NCBI RefSeq assembly: GCF_003151075.1 | Contig: NZ_CP029482.1 | Coordinates: forward strand, 496,001-560,000 | DNA: 64,000 bases | Direction of reading: 5' to 3' | Source: Pseudomonas sp. 31-12 | GTDB lineage: Bacteria; Pseudomonadota; Gammaproteobacteria; Pseudomonadales; Pseudomonadaceae | Shown here: piece by piece, positions 1 to 8,551 of the stretch | Numbering within the stretch: position 1 is the stretch's first letter | How the letters are laid out: the number at the start of each line of letters is the position of its first letter | Translations under genes and position numbers: made by a program | Notes under the pieces: model-generated | Told to the model about the DNA's origin: nothing | Seen by the model: the letters and a program-made list of their open reading frames with translations, nothing else | The model's database searches: none

Positions 1-114
1 CTGCGCGTGTATGGCGATGCCAACAAGTACAACAAAATCTTTGAGGCCAACAAACCGATGCTCAAGCATCCGGACAAGATCTATCCGGGGCAGTCGTTGC
101 GGATTCCTGAGTAA
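1..114 (+). CDS. LysM-domain protein, C-terminal end only (Kbp/YgaU-like)
   Basis: The first 37 codons in frame 1 end at TAA 112-114 and read as the tail of a LysM domain, with NKIFEANKP and [11 protein letters not shown], the pattern seen at the end of the E. coli potassium-binding protein Kbp (YgaU). LysM domains bind peptidoglycan or, in Kbp, accompany a BON domain that senses K+. The N-terminal part lies outside the window, so a BON domain cannot be confirmed; other LysM proteins with a C-terminal LysM remain possible. Confidence 0.8.
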   Translation: MRVYGDANKYNKIFEANKPMLKHPDKIYPGQSLRIPE

Positions 115-123
115 GCCTCAAGA

Positions 124-228
124 CCGCCATCGCGTGCAGGCTCGCTCCCACAATAGATCTTCGGTGATTACAAAGTTTGTGCACGAAGGAGATCCAGTGT
201 GGGAGTGAGCCTGCTCGCGATGCAGGCA
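124..228. repeat. REP pair (diverged REPIN)
   Basis: Two inverted copies of the Pseudomonas REP palindrome (left about 128-153, right about 197-222) face each other across about 45 bases. Both keep the GGGAG...CTCGCGAT core but carry substitutions compared with the cleaner copies elsewhere in the window. It sits between the convergent LysM gene and yrfG. Confidence 0.75.
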
Positions 229-235
229 ACTCGGT

Positions 236-898
236 TTAAAGCCCTGCAATCAACTCCCGATAATCCCCAACCGCGGCAAACTCCGCCGTATCCTTCGGCC
301 CTTTGCGACTGTCCGGTTCACTCACCGCCAGCAAATGCGCCACTCCAAAACTGCGCGCACTGCGCAGGATCGGCAACGTATCGTCGATAAACAGACTGCG
401 CGCCGGATCAAAACCTATGTCCGCCTGCAACGCCTCCCAGAACTGCGGATTCTCCTTGGGAAAACCGTAGTCATGCGAGCTGATCAACCGCTCGAAGTAC
501 GGCGCCAGTTCAATCCGTTCCAGTTTCAATGACAGCGAATCCCGGTGTGCATTGGTGATCATCACCACGCGCTTGCCGGCCTGTTTGATCGCCGCCAGGA
601 ACGTATCCGCATCCGGGCGCAGGGCGATCAAGTGTGCGGTTTCAAGCTTCAGTTCACGCACCGGCAGTTTCAGCTCGGCGCTCCAGAAATCCAGGCAATA
701 CCATTGCAACTGACCGGCGTTGCGTTCGAACAGTGGCTGCAATTCCATCTGGGCCATGGCCCGGCTGACCCCGTGCAACTCGGCGTAACGCTGAGGCAGG
801 TGCTCCATCCAGAAATGGTTGTCGTAGTGCAGGTCCAGCAGCGTGCCGTCCATATCCAACAGAACGGTGTCGATGTCGCGCCAGGGCAGCAGGGACAT
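236..898 (-). CDS. yrfG: GMP/IMP nucleotidase, HAD family
   Basis: A 220-residue HAD-superfamily phosphatase. Motif I is DMDGTLLD near residue 15, motif II is the MITNA stretch in the middle, and motif IV is FIDDTLPIL near residue 170. Length and motifs match YrfG, which dephosphorylates GMP and IMP in purine turnover. The start has a GGAGAAG ribosome site. It is divergent from nudE, and yrfG next to nudE is a common gamma-proteobacterial arrangement. Substrate is assigned from the family; nothing here shows it directly. Confidence 0.88.
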   Translation of the reverse strand: MSLLPWRDIDTVLLDMDGTLLDLHYDNHFWMEHLPQRYAELHGVSRAMAQMELQPLFERNAGQLQWYCLDFWSAELKLPVRELKLETAHLIALRPDADTFLAAIKQAGKRVVMITNAHRDSLSLKLERIELAPYFERLISSHDYGFPKENPQFWEALQADIGFDPARSLFIDDTLPILRSARSFGVAHLLAVSEPDSRKGPKDTAEFAAVGDYRELIAGL

Positions 899-988
899 AA
901 AAAACTTCTCCAGCGGTAATAAAGATATCCGAGGTCAACAATCAGGATAGGCCGGGTATAGTAACCCGCTTACGCCAAGGAGCCTTTC

Positions 989-1555
989 ATGCGCCAGAAA
1001 CCCACCGTACTCGCCCGCGAGATCGTCGCCACCAGCCGTTTGTTCTGCGTCGAAGAGCTGAAACTGCGCTTTTCCAACGGCGTGGAGCGCACCTACGAGC
1101 GCCTGGTCGGCAAGGGCGCCGGGTATGGCGCGGTGATGATCGTGGCGATGCTCGATGCGGATCACGCCGTGCTGGTCGAGGAATATTGCGGCGGCACCGA
1201 TGCCTATGAGCTGTCGTTGCCCAAAGGCTTGATCGAGCCGGGTGAAGACGTGCTGGCGGCGGCAGAGCGCGAGCTCAAGGAAGAGGCCGGGTATGGCGCG
1301 CGGCAGCTGGAGCATCTGACCGAGTTGTCGTTGTCGCCCGGTTACATGAGCCAGAAAATCCAGGTGGTGCTGGCCACTGACCTGTACGAAGAAAGCCTGG
1401 AGGGCGACGAGCCCGAGCCGATGGGCGTGGACAAGATCAACTTGCGCGAACTCTCGGCCCTTGCGCAGAACCCGCGATTCACGGAGGGCCGTGCCTTGGC
1501 GGCGCTGTACCTGGCCCGTGATCTGCTAACTCAGCGTGGGGTGTTTCTGCCATGA
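989..1555 (+). CDS. nudE: ADP compounds hydrolase NudE (Nudix)
   Basis: A 188-residue Nudix hydrolase. The Nudix box begins at GLIEPGEDVLAAAERELKEE, followed by AGYGA, an unbroken GX5EX7REUXEEXGU pattern that supplies the metal-binding glutamates. NudE cleaves ADP-ribose, NADH and Ap3A in the cytoplasm. The start is preceded by CCAAGGAGCC. Its stop overlaps the start of cysQ by four bases (ATGA), so the two are translationally coupled; both remove toxic nucleotide phosphates. Confidence 0.93.
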   Translation: MRQKPTVLAREIVATSRLFCVEELKLRFSNGVERTYERLVGKGAGYGAVMIVAMLDADHAVLVEEYCGGTDAYELSLPKGLIEPGEDVLAAAERELKEEAGYGARQLEHLTELSLSPGYMSQKIQVVLATDLYEESLEGDEPEPMGVDKINLRELSALAQNPRFTEGRALAALYLARDLLTQRGVFLP

Positions 1556-2379
1556 ATTTTCCGCATCCATTGATGGCGCCGGTGGTTGAGCTGGCGTTGA
1601 AGGCTGGCGAAGCGATTCTGCCGTTCTGGCGCATCGGCACGGCGGTGACCGCCAAGGCTGACGATTCACCGGTGACGGCGGCGGACCTCGCCGCTCACCA
1701 TTTGATTCTGGACGGGCTGACGGCGCTGGACCCGAGTATTCCGGTGCTGTCGGAAGAGGACGACAATATTCCCCAGAGCGTGCGTGCCGGCTGGCAGCGA
1801 TGGTGGCTGGTCGATCCGTTGGACGGGACCAAGGAGTTCATCTCCGGCAGCGAAGAGTTCACCGTCAATATCGCGCTGATCGAGCAGGGACGGGTGGTGT
1901 TTGGCGTGGTGTCGATGCCGACCAACGGACGGTTTTATGTCGGTGGCGCCGGCCTGGGCGCGTGGCGTGGTGATAAAGATGCCGAGGCGTTGCCGATTCA
2001 GGTCCGCGAGGTTCCTGCTGCGGGCGAGGCGTTTACCGTGGTCGCCAGCCGCCGCCATTCAAGCCCCGAGCAGGAACGCTTGCTGGCCGGGTTGAGCGCC
2101 AGTCTGGGTGAGCTGCAACTGGCGAATATCGGCAGTTCGTTGAAATTTTGTTTGCTGGCGGAAGGGGCGGCGGATTGTTATCCGCGGTTGGCGCCGACGT
2201 CGCAGTGGGACACGGCGGCGGCTCAAGGTGTGCTGGAAGGGGCAGGCGGTGAAGTGCTGGATTTGAGCGGGAAGCCGTTTTGTTATCCGGCGCGGGAATC
2301 GTTGTTGAATGAGTTCTTTTTGGCGCTGCCGGCGAAGGCTGCGTGGCGCGAGAAGTTACTGGAACTGGCCCGATCCTGA
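1552..2379 (+). CDS. cysQ: 3'(2'),5'-bisphosphate nucleotidase CysQ
   Basis: A 275-residue inositol-monophosphatase-like enzyme that hydrolyses 3'-phosphoadenosine 5'-phosphate left by sulfate assimilation. The metal site is visible as LSEED (about residues 64-68) and the signature WWLVDPLDGTKEF (about 84-96); a second site, PTSQWDTAAAQ, lies near residue 218. It is the second gene of a nudE-cysQ pair with an ATGA overlap. The inner-membrane association known in E. coli cannot be judged here. Confidence 0.93.
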   Translation: MNFPHPLMAPVVELALKAGEAILPFWRIGTAVTAKADDSPVTAADLAAHHLILDGLTALDPSIPVLSEEDDNIPQSVRAGWQRWWLVDPLDGTKEFISGSEEFTVNIALIEQGRVVFGVVSMPTNGRFYVGGAGLGAWRGDKDAEALPIQVREVPAAGEAFTVVASRRHSSPEQERLLAGLSASLGELQLANIGSSLKFCLLAEGAADCYPRLAPTSQWDTAAAQGVLEGAGGEVLDLSGKPFCYPARESLLNEFFLALPAKAAWREKLLELARS

Positions 2380-2390
2380 GTTCACCCAAA

Positions 2391-2526
2391 CCTGTGGCGA
2401 GGGAGCTTGCTCCCGCTGGGCTGCGAAGCGGCCCCAAAACCTGCAACTCAATTACACCAGGAAAACAGTGGTGACAGGAATGGGAGTGCTGCGCACTCCA
2501 ACGGGAGCAAGCTCCCTCGCCACAGG
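2391..2526. repeat. REP pair with perfect 25-bp inverted ends
   Basis: The sequence starting CCTGTGGCGAGGGAGCTTGC (2391-2415) is repeated exactly in inverse at 2502-2526. The arms bracket about 85 bases that hold further REP-like material. This is a different REP subtype (GGCGAGGGAGCTTGCTCCC) from the GTGGGAGCGGGC type elsewhere. It lies between the convergent cysQ and thioesterase genes and could form a transcription-ending hairpin. Confidence 0.85.
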
Positions 2527-2536
2527 TTTTGTGTCT

Positions 2537-2992
2537 TTACCGGTGGAGGACGTACTGCCCGGTAAACCTCACCGCATCGTCATTGCTATCGGCATTGATG
2601 ACCCGCGAATGCAACGCTAACCGCGCACGTCCGTATCGCTGATACGTCGCCAGAAACTTCTTCCACACCGCCGCGCTCGGTGCCTGACAGATCGCAATCG
2701 CATCCATGGTCACCGGCAGCGGATAAGTGATGTGCCCTTCGTGAATCACGATGTGCCCGCCTTCAATCCCCTCTTCATGCAAGCGCAAATGCAGCCAGCC
2801 CCAACCGGCCAGCACCGCGCCGCAATACAGGCTGCCGCCGAACATGGTGCTTTTGTGATTGACGTTGGCGTCCAGCGGCATGTGCAGGCGCAGTTGCTGG
2901 TCGTGCCAGTCGAGCACTTTGAGGCCCATGTCCCGGGTCAACGGGATATCGCGATGGAGGACTGATTCCAGGTGACGACTGTCGCGGCTCAT
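2537..2992 (-). CDS. Thioesterase-domain protein (YiiD C-terminal family)
   Basis: A 151-residue hot-dog-fold protein of the type found as the C-terminal half of E. coli YiiD. The centre carries NHKSTMFGGSLYCGAVLAGW, where the conserved Asn/His and the following helix form the acyl-thioester site, followed by IVIHEGHITYPLP. The E. coli form has an added GNAT domain that is absent here. It lies 39 bases downstream of dctD on the same strand... in the window's coordinates to its right is dctD, read towards it, so co-transcription from dctD is possible. The substrate is unknown. Confidence 0.75.
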   Translation of the reverse strand: MSRDSRHLESVLHRDIPLTRDMGLKVLDWHDQQLRLHMPLDANVNHKSTMFGGSLYCGAVLAGWGWLHLRLHEEGIEGGHIVIHEGHITYPLPVTMDAIAICQAPSAAVWKKFLATYQRYGRARLALHSRVINADSNDDAVRFTGQYVLHR

Positions 2993-3031
2993 GCAAGGGC
3001 CTCTTGTTTGAAGATATGGTTTGACGGTAGC

Positions 3032-4426
3032 TCAATCGAGTTCGTCGGTGTGGCTGCTGGCGCCACCGTCGGCGAAGTTCAGGCCGTGTTTTCGCAGTTT
3101 GTCGTGCAAGGTCTTGCGCGGAATGCCGAGGGCTTCGGCGAGGCTACGCACCGAGCTGTGAGAGCGGGCCAGTTCGGCGGCTATCAACGATTTCTCGAAG
3201 TTTTCCACCTGCTCGCTCAGGCCGCCGCTGACCACTTCGACCGTCATACCGGCAGCGCCTTCCTGCGTGTTGTTATCCAACGCGAGTTCCAGACCCAGGG
3301 CGAAACGTTCGGCGGCGTTTTGCAGTTCGCGCACGTTACCCGGCCAAGTGTGGCGCAGCAGCAGGGCTCGTTGCCCCGGTTGCAATTCATGGGGCGGCAA
3401 GCCGTGACGGGCGCTGGCTTCGTCGGCGAAATGCTGGAACAGCATCAGCGCATCTTCGCCGCGTTCACGCAACGGCGGAATGCGCAGCGGCGCGACGTTC
3501 AGGCGGTAATACAAGTCGGCACGGAAGCGCCCTTGATCGGCGGACTGGCGCAGGTCTTCCTTGGTCGCGGCGATGATGCGGATGTCCAGCGGGATCAGTT
3601 GATTGCCGCCCAAGCGCTCGACCACGCGCTCCTGCAGCAATCGCAGCAATTTCACTTGCACGTCCAGGCTCATGCTTTCAATTTCATCGAGGAACAGCGT
3701 GCCGCCATTGGCGAATTCGAACTTGCCGATGCGGCGCTTTTGCGCGCCGGTGAAGGCGCCCGGCTCGTGACCGAACAGTTCGCTTTCCACCACCGACTCA
3801 GCCAAAGCCCCAGCGTTGATCGCCACGAAAGGACCGTTACGGCGGCTCGACAAATCGTGCAGCGCCCTGGCCACGACTTCTTTACCGGCACCGGTTTCGC
3901 CGAGGATCAGCACGTCAGCCTTGGTCGCCGCCAACGCGCCAATTTGCTCGCGCAAGCGCAGCATCGGGGCCGATCGCCCGACCAGTCGGGTGCTCAGTTC
4001 ATTGCGATCGCTCAGGGCCAGGCGCAGGCTGCGGTTATCCAGCACCAGTCGGCGCAGAGCCAATGCGCGGCGCACGCTGTCGAGCAGCGCGTCGCTGGCG
4101 AAAGGTTTTTCCAGGAAGTCATAAGCACCGGCGCGCATGGCCTGCACCGCCAGCGGCACATCGCCGTGGCCGGTGATCAGCAACACTGGCAGCTCCGGGT
4201 CCTGGGCATGCAGTTCGGTCAGCAGTTCGAGGCCGTCCATGCCCGGCATGCGAATGTCGCTGACCACCACGCCCGGCCAGTCGCGCTCCAGTTGCCCGGC
4301 CAAGCCTTTGGCTTCGGCCAGAGGCAGGATTTTCAGGCCCGCCAGGTCCAGTGTCTGGCCCAGGGCCTGACGCAGGTGGGGATCGTCGTCGATCAGCACG
4401 ACCTGGACACGGTTATCGATGGTCAT
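3032..4426 (-). CDS. dctD: C4-dicarboxylate transport response regulator DctD
   Basis: A 464-residue sigma-54 activator in three parts. The receiver domain (1-120) has acidic VVLIDDDPH and the phospho-acceptor in VVSDIRMPGMD. The AAA+ domain (about 145-380) has Walker A GETGAGKE and the sigma-54 contact loop GAFTGA. The C-terminal Fis-type helix-turn-helix is SVRSLAEALGIPRKTLHDKL. It starts four bases inside the end of dctB (ATGA overlap). The dicarboxylate transporter genes that it controls are not adjacent here. Confidence 0.93.
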   Translation of the reverse strand: MTIDNRVQVVLIDDDPHLRQALGQTLDLAGLKILPLAEAKGLAGQLERDWPGVVVSDIRMPGMDGLELLTELHAQDPELPVLLITGHGDVPLAVQAMRAGAYDFLEKPFASDALLDSVRRALALRRLVLDNRSLRLALSDRNELSTRLVGRSAPMLRLREQIGALAATKADVLILGETGAGKEVVARALHDLSSRRNGPFVAINAGALAESVVESELFGHEPGAFTGAQKRRIGKFEFANGGTLFLDEIESMSLDVQVKLLRLLQERVVERLGGNQLIPLDIRIIAATKEDLRQSADQGRFRADLYYRLNVAPLRIPPLRERGEDALMLFQHFADEASARHGLPPHELQPGQRALLLRHTWPGNVRELQNAAERFALGLELALDNNTQEGAAGMTVEVVSGGLSEQVENFEKSLIAAELARSHSSVRSLAEALGIPRKTLHDKLRKHGLNFADGGASSHTDELD

Positions 4427-6237
4427 GCACTTCGGTCCTCGGACGGTTGCAGGCTTACACCCGGTGCGCCGGCGCGCAACTTCAGGGTAATCAGGGCGCC
4501 GCCTTCCTTGTGGTTGGCGAACGACAGTTCACCGCCGAAGGCGCGCATCAGGGTTTCGCAAATCGCCAGCCCCAGGCCAAGTCCCTGGGTGCGGGTCTTG
4601 GTGGTGTAGAAGGGCTCGCTGGCGCGACCAAGGGCTTCCATGCAAAAGCCGGGGCCGTTGTCGCGAATGTACAGAGTGACGCCGTCTGCGGTGGATTGAG
4701 CACTCAACCAGAGTTTACGCGGCGGACCTTTCTCGGTCAGCGCGTCCAGCGCGTTCGCCAACAAGTTGCCGAGCACCTGACGCAGACGGGTTTCCCCGGC
4801 CTCGACCCACAATGTGGCCGCCGGCAAATCGCGGATCAGTTCGACTTCCATGCTGCGCCGGCGCTTGGCCAGCAACGCCAGCGCGTCATCCAGCGCCGGT
4901 TGCAGGGCGACGCTTTCCGGCGCATGGCGATCGCGCCGGGCGAAGGCGCGCAAGTGGGCGATGATCGATGCCATGCGCCCGGTCAGTTCGCTGATCAGCT
5001 TGAGGTTGCCGCGGGCATCGTCGGTGCGCTGATGATCGAGCAGCACCTCGGCGTTTTCCGCGTAGCTGCGAATGGCCGCGAGCGGTTGATTCAATTCGTG
5101 GCTGATGCTCGCGGACATCGTCCCCAGCGCTGACAACTTGCCAGCCTGGACCAGGTCGTCCTGGGCTCGCACCAGTTCCTGCTGGGCGTGTTCGCGCTCC
5201 AGCACTTCCTGTTTCAGTCGACGGTTGAGGCCTTCGAGGTCGCTGGTCCGCTCGGCGACCCGGCCTTCCAGTTCGTGCCGCGCCTTGGCTTCGAAGGCAA
5301 TGCGTTCGAGGTAATGGCGGCGGCGCTGCATCATCAGGCCGAGCAGCAACATCAAGACCAGCAACGTCGCACCGCCAATGGCGACAACGGTACGCACCGG
5401 GCGGTCGATCAGGGTGCGGGGGGCGAGGATGCTGACGTTCCAGCCGGTTTCGGCGATCTGCTGGGTTTGAGTCAGCCAGGCGTTGGGGTTGAGCCGCAAC
5501 GGTTTCGGGTCGCGGGTCGGGTACGGTTGAATCGCGGTGATCGCTTTGCGTTCTTCTTCGCTCAAGGGCCGGGTCGAACGGAATCGCCACTCAGGCCGCG
5601 AGGTGAGGATGACCACGCCGTTATGGTCGGTCAGCAGCAGTTGTTCCGGGGTTTTGCCCCACAGGCTTTCGGTGTGGTCCAGGTCGACCTTGACCACTAG
5701 CACGCCGATGATTTTTTCGCCGTTGCGCACAGCGGCGGCGAAGAAATAGCCGCGTTTTGCCGAGGTCGTGCCCAAACCGAAAAAGCGCCCGAGCCGCCCG
5801 GCCATGGCTTCGCTGAAATACGGCCGGAAGGAGAAATTGCGCCCGACGAAACTATCGTGCTTGTCCCAGTTCGACGCGGCGAGGGTCTTGCCCGTGGTGT
5901 CCATCAAGTACATGACTTCGGCGCCGGTCTGGGCGCTGATGTTTTTCAGCAGGCGATTGGCATTGCCTTGGGTGACGCTGTCGTCCGGCGCCCCGAGCAC
6001 CGCGCGCAGGGCCGGCAGATCGCCGAGGATCTGCGGCAACACTTCATAACGGTGCAGCGTGCCCAGCAGGTTGGCGACGTACAGGTCGAGGGTCTGACGG
6101 TTTTGCCCGGCCAGTTCGCTGCGGTAATAACGCTCGGCCAGATGCTCCAGCGGCCACAGCAATGGCGCCAGGCACAGTGCGAGCAGTGCGAGGCTGCGCC
6201 AGCGGGGTCTGGGAGGGAGGGTCGGAGTCATGAGCAT
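4423..6237 (-). CDS. dctB: C4-dicarboxylate sensor histidine kinase DctB
   Basis: A 604-residue membrane kinase. A transmembrane segment near residues 13-30 and a second near 280-305 bracket a periplasmic double-PAS sensor region. A coiled coil (about 310-365) leads to the DHp helix with phospho-acceptor His in SASISHELNQPLAAIRSYAEN, and the ATP lid motifs NLLANALDA, IRDNGPGF and TRTQGLGLGLAI follow. It phosphorylates DctD in response to succinate, fumarate or malate. It begins 30 bases after rmlD on the same strand, so read-through from the rhamnose genes is likely. Confidence 0.93.
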   Translation of the reverse strand: MLMTPTLPPRPRWRSLALLALCLAPLLWPLEHLAERYYRSELAGQNRQTLDLYVANLLGTLHRYEVLPQILGDLPALRAVLGAPDDSVTQGNANRLLKNISAQTGAEVMYLMDTTGKTLAASNWDKHDSFVGRNFSFRPYFSEAMAGRLGRFFGLGTTSAKRGYFFAAAVRNGEKIIGVLVVKVDLDHTESLWGKTPEQLLLTDHNGVVILTSRPEWRFRSTRPLSEEERKAITAIQPYPTRDPKPLRLNPNAWLTQTQQIAETGWNVSILAPRTLIDRPVRTVVAIGGATLLVLMLLLGLMMQRRRHYLERIAFEAKARHELEGRVAERTSDLEGLNRRLKQEVLEREHAQQELVRAQDDLVQAGKLSALGTMSASISHELNQPLAAIRSYAENAEVLLDHQRTDDARGNLKLISELTGRMASIIAHLRAFARRDRHAPESVALQPALDDALALLAKRRRSMEVELIRDLPAATLWVEAGETRLRQVLGNLLANALDALTEKGPPRKLWLSAQSTADGVTLYIRDNGPGFCMEALGRASEPFYTTKTRTQGLGLGLAICETLMRAFGGELSFANHKEGGALITLKLRAGAPGVSLQPSEDRSA

Positions 6238-6267
6238 CGGGCGCCTGTGAGTACAGGCGCATTATGC

Positions 6268-7137
6268 CTAGGCTTGCTCGGCAAGACACTCGCGCAGCGC
6301 GGTTTGCCAGTCAGGCTGACTGACACCCCATTCGCGTTGCAGGCGACTGCAATCCAGGCGCGAGTTCAGCGGCCGGGCGGCCGGCGTCGGATAATCGCTG
6401 GAGGGGATCGGCAGCAGGTTGGCGCAAGGCTTGCCCTGTTCCCGCAGCGCTTCGCCGATGGCCCGGGCGAAACCGAACCAGGAGGTTTCACCCTGAGCGG
6501 TCAGGTGATAAGTGCCCCAGGCACCGGCTTGTCCCGCCTGCCAGCGTTCGATCAGTGCGAGAGTGCTGGCAGCGATGGTGCCGGCCCAGGTGGGCGCGCC
6601 GATCTGGTCAGCGACAATGCGCATCTCCGGTTTCTCTTGCAGCAGGCGTTGCATGGTCAGCAGGAAATTGCGGCCGTGGGTCGAGTAGACCCAACTGGTC
6701 CGCAGGATCAGGTGTTGATCTTGTACTGCGGTGATCGCTTGCTCGCCGGCCAGCTTACTGTTGCCGTAAACGCCGAGCGGGTTGGGCGCGTCGGCTTCGT
6801 TGTACGGCTCGGCTTTGCTGCCATCGAACACGTAATCGGTGGAGTAGTGAATCAGCGGGATGCCGAGCGCCGCTGCTTCTTCGGCCAGGATGCCCGGGCC
6901 AATCGCGTTGATGGCAAACGCAAGCTCGGGCTCGCTTTCAGCTTGATCGACTGCGGTGTGAGCCGCCGCGTTGATGATCAGGTCCGGGCGAATGTGCTGA
7001 ACCTGCTGGCGAATCTGTTCCGGTTTGGCTAGGTCGAGCTGATCTCGCCCCAGCACAATCAACTCGCCAACAGCACCAAGGCGAAGCTGCAACTCACGCG
7101 AAACCTGACCGTGCTGACCGCTGATTAGAATTTTCAT
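6268..7137 (-). CDS. rfbD: dTDP-4-dehydrorhamnose reductase
   Basis: A 289-residue NADPH-dependent SDR that makes dTDP-L-rhamnose in the last step of the pathway. It begins [17 protein letters not shown], a Rossmann glycine motif, and has the catalytic pattern YGNSKLAGE. I chose the ATG at 7137 because it overlaps the stop of rfbC by four bases; a longer open frame to 7251 adds residues that do not look like the family. It is last in the B-A-C-D rhamnose gene order. Confidence 0.93.
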   Translation of the reverse strand: MKILISGQHGQVSRELQLRLGAVGELIVLGRDQLDLAKPEQIRQQVQHIRPDLIINAAAHTAVDQAESEPELAFAINAIGPGILAEEAAALGIPLIHYSTDYVFDGSKAEPYNEADAPNPLGVYGNSKLAGEQAITAVQDQHLILRTSWVYSTHGRNFLLTMQRLLQEKPEMRIVADQIGAPTWAGTIAASTLALIERWQAGQAGAWGTYHLTAQGETSWFGFARAIGEALREQGKPCANLLPIPSSDYPTPAARPLNSRLDCSRLQREWGVSQPDWQTALRECLAEQA

Positions 7138-7679
7138 GGAAACAGATCGGCCTCTTTCAGGCTCTTGCCGTTCTGATCCTTGGCCGACAGCTTGGGCGCT
7201 TCCTCCAGTTGCCAGTCGATGGCCAGGGTCGGATCGTCCCAGCGAATGCAACGCTCGGCGGACGGCGTGTAATAGTCAGTGGTCTTGTAGAGAAACTCGG
7301 CAAAATCGCTGAGCACCACAAACCCATGGGCAAACCCTTGCGGCACCCAGAGTTGGCGATGGTTTTCTGCGGACAGTCGCACCGCTTCCCACTGACCGAA
7401 ATTCGGCGAGCTGCGACGGATGTCCACCGCGACGTCGAGCACCTCACCGGCGGTTACCCGCACCAGTTTCCCTTGGGTATTTTCCAGCTGATAGTGCAGG
7501 CCGCGCAGCACGCCTTTCTGTGAGCAGGAATGATTGTCCTGAACAAACTGCGTGTTCAGGCCTGTCGCTTCTTCGAACGCCTTGGCATTGAAGCTTTCAT
7601 AGAAAAAGCCGCGTTCGTCACCGAACACCTTGGGTTCGATGATCAGCACGCCGGGCAGGGTGGTTTCAATCACATTCAT
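7134..7679 (-). CDS. rfbC: dTDP-4-dehydrorhamnose 3,5-epimerase
   Basis: A 181-residue cupin-fold epimerase. Family landmarks are the [11 protein letters not shown] start, FVQDNHSCS, the catalytic His in [20 protein letters not shown] and [10 protein letters not shown]. It converts dTDP-4-keto-6-deoxyglucose to dTDP-4-keto-L-rhamnose. It is coupled by four-base overlaps to rfbA upstream and rfbD downstream. Confidence 0.95.
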   Translation of the reverse strand: MNVIETTLPGVLIIEPKVFGDERGFFYESFNAKAFEEATGLNTQFVQDNHSCSQKGVLRGLHYQLENTQGKLVRVTAGEVLDVAVDIRRSSPNFGQWEAVRLSAENHRQLWVPQGFAHGFVVLSDFAEFLYKTTDYYTPSAERCIRWDDPTLAIDWQLEEAPKLSAKDQNGKSLKEADLFP

Positions 7680-8551
7680 TGTTCTTCCCCGGCCAGTTTG
7701 AACAGGTACTGGCCATAGCCGGTCTTGCCGAAATAGCTGGCGCGCTCCAGCAGCTGTTCGCGGTTGATCCAGCCATTTTCGTAGGCGATTTCTTCGAGGC
7801 AGGCGACTTTCAGGCCCTGGCGGTGTTCGATGGTCTGCACGTACTGCGAGGCTTCGAGCAGGCTGTCGTGGGTGCCGGTGTCGAGCCAGGCGAAACCGCG
7901 ACCGAAGCGCTCGACCTGCAGATCACCGCGCTGGAGGTAGGCATTGTTGACGTCGGTGATCTCCAGCTCACCGCGAGGCGAAGGCTTGACTGCTTTGGCG
8001 ATCTCGATCACATCGTTGTCGTAGAAATACAGGCCGGTCACGGCATAGCTGGATTTCGGCTTTTTCGGTTTCTCTTCGATCGACAGGGCCCGGCCTTCGC
8101 TGTCGAAATCAATCACGCCGAAACGCTCCGGATCCTTGACCCAATAGCCAAATACGGTGGCGCCGGAAGGGCGTATGGCGGCGTTTTTCAACTGATCGCC
8201 AAAGTGCTGACCATGGAAGATGTTGTCGCCGAGGATCAGGCACACCGGGTCGTCACCAATGAATTCTTCACCAATCAGGAAAGCCTGGGCCAAACCGTCC
8301 GGCGACGGCTGTTCGGCGTAGCTGAAGTTGACGCCGAACTGGCTGCCGTCACCCAGCAGGTTGCGGTATTGCGGCAGATCCTGTGGCGTGGAAATCAGCA
8401 AAATATCTTTGATGCCGGCCAGCATCAGTACCGAGATCGGGTAGTAGATCATCGGTTTGTCGTACACCGGCAGCAGTTGTTTGGAGACGCCGAGTGTGAT
8501 CGGGTGCAGACGGGTGCCGGAGCCACCGGCCAGAACGATGCCTTTCATCAT
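7676..8551 (-). CDS. rfbA: Glucose-1-phosphate thymidylyltransferase
   Basis: A 291-residue nucleotidyltransferase catalysing dTTP plus glucose-1-phosphate to dTDP-glucose. The N-terminus carries the signature [29 protein letters not shown] and LGDNIFHG follow. The chosen ATG at 8551 overlaps the TGA of rfbB; the open frame goes further upstream into rfbB but those residues are not family-like. In related bacteria dTDP-rhamnose inhibits this enzyme by feedback. Confidence 0.94.
   Translation of the reverse strand: MMKGIVLAGGSGTRLHPITLGVSKQLLPVYDKPMIYYPISVLMLAGIKDILLISTPQDLPQYRNLLGDGSQFGVNFSYAEQPSPDGLAQAFLIGEEFIGDDPVCLILGDNIFHGQHFGDQLKNAAIRPSGATVFGYWVKDPERFGVIDFDSEGRALSIEEKPKKPKSSYAVTGLYFYDNDVIEIAKAVKPSPRGELEITDVNNAYLQRGDLQVERFGRGFAWLDTGTHDSLLEASQYVQTIEHRQGLKVACLEEIAYENGWINREQLLERASYFGKTGYGQYLFKLAGEEQ

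Noticed and set aside
2972..4609. A 545-codon open frame on the plus strand opposite dctD
   Set aside because: It mirrors the dctD gene, which has all family motifs; the mirror protein is His/Gln/Ala-rich with no domain, as is usual opposite high-GC Pseudomonas genes.
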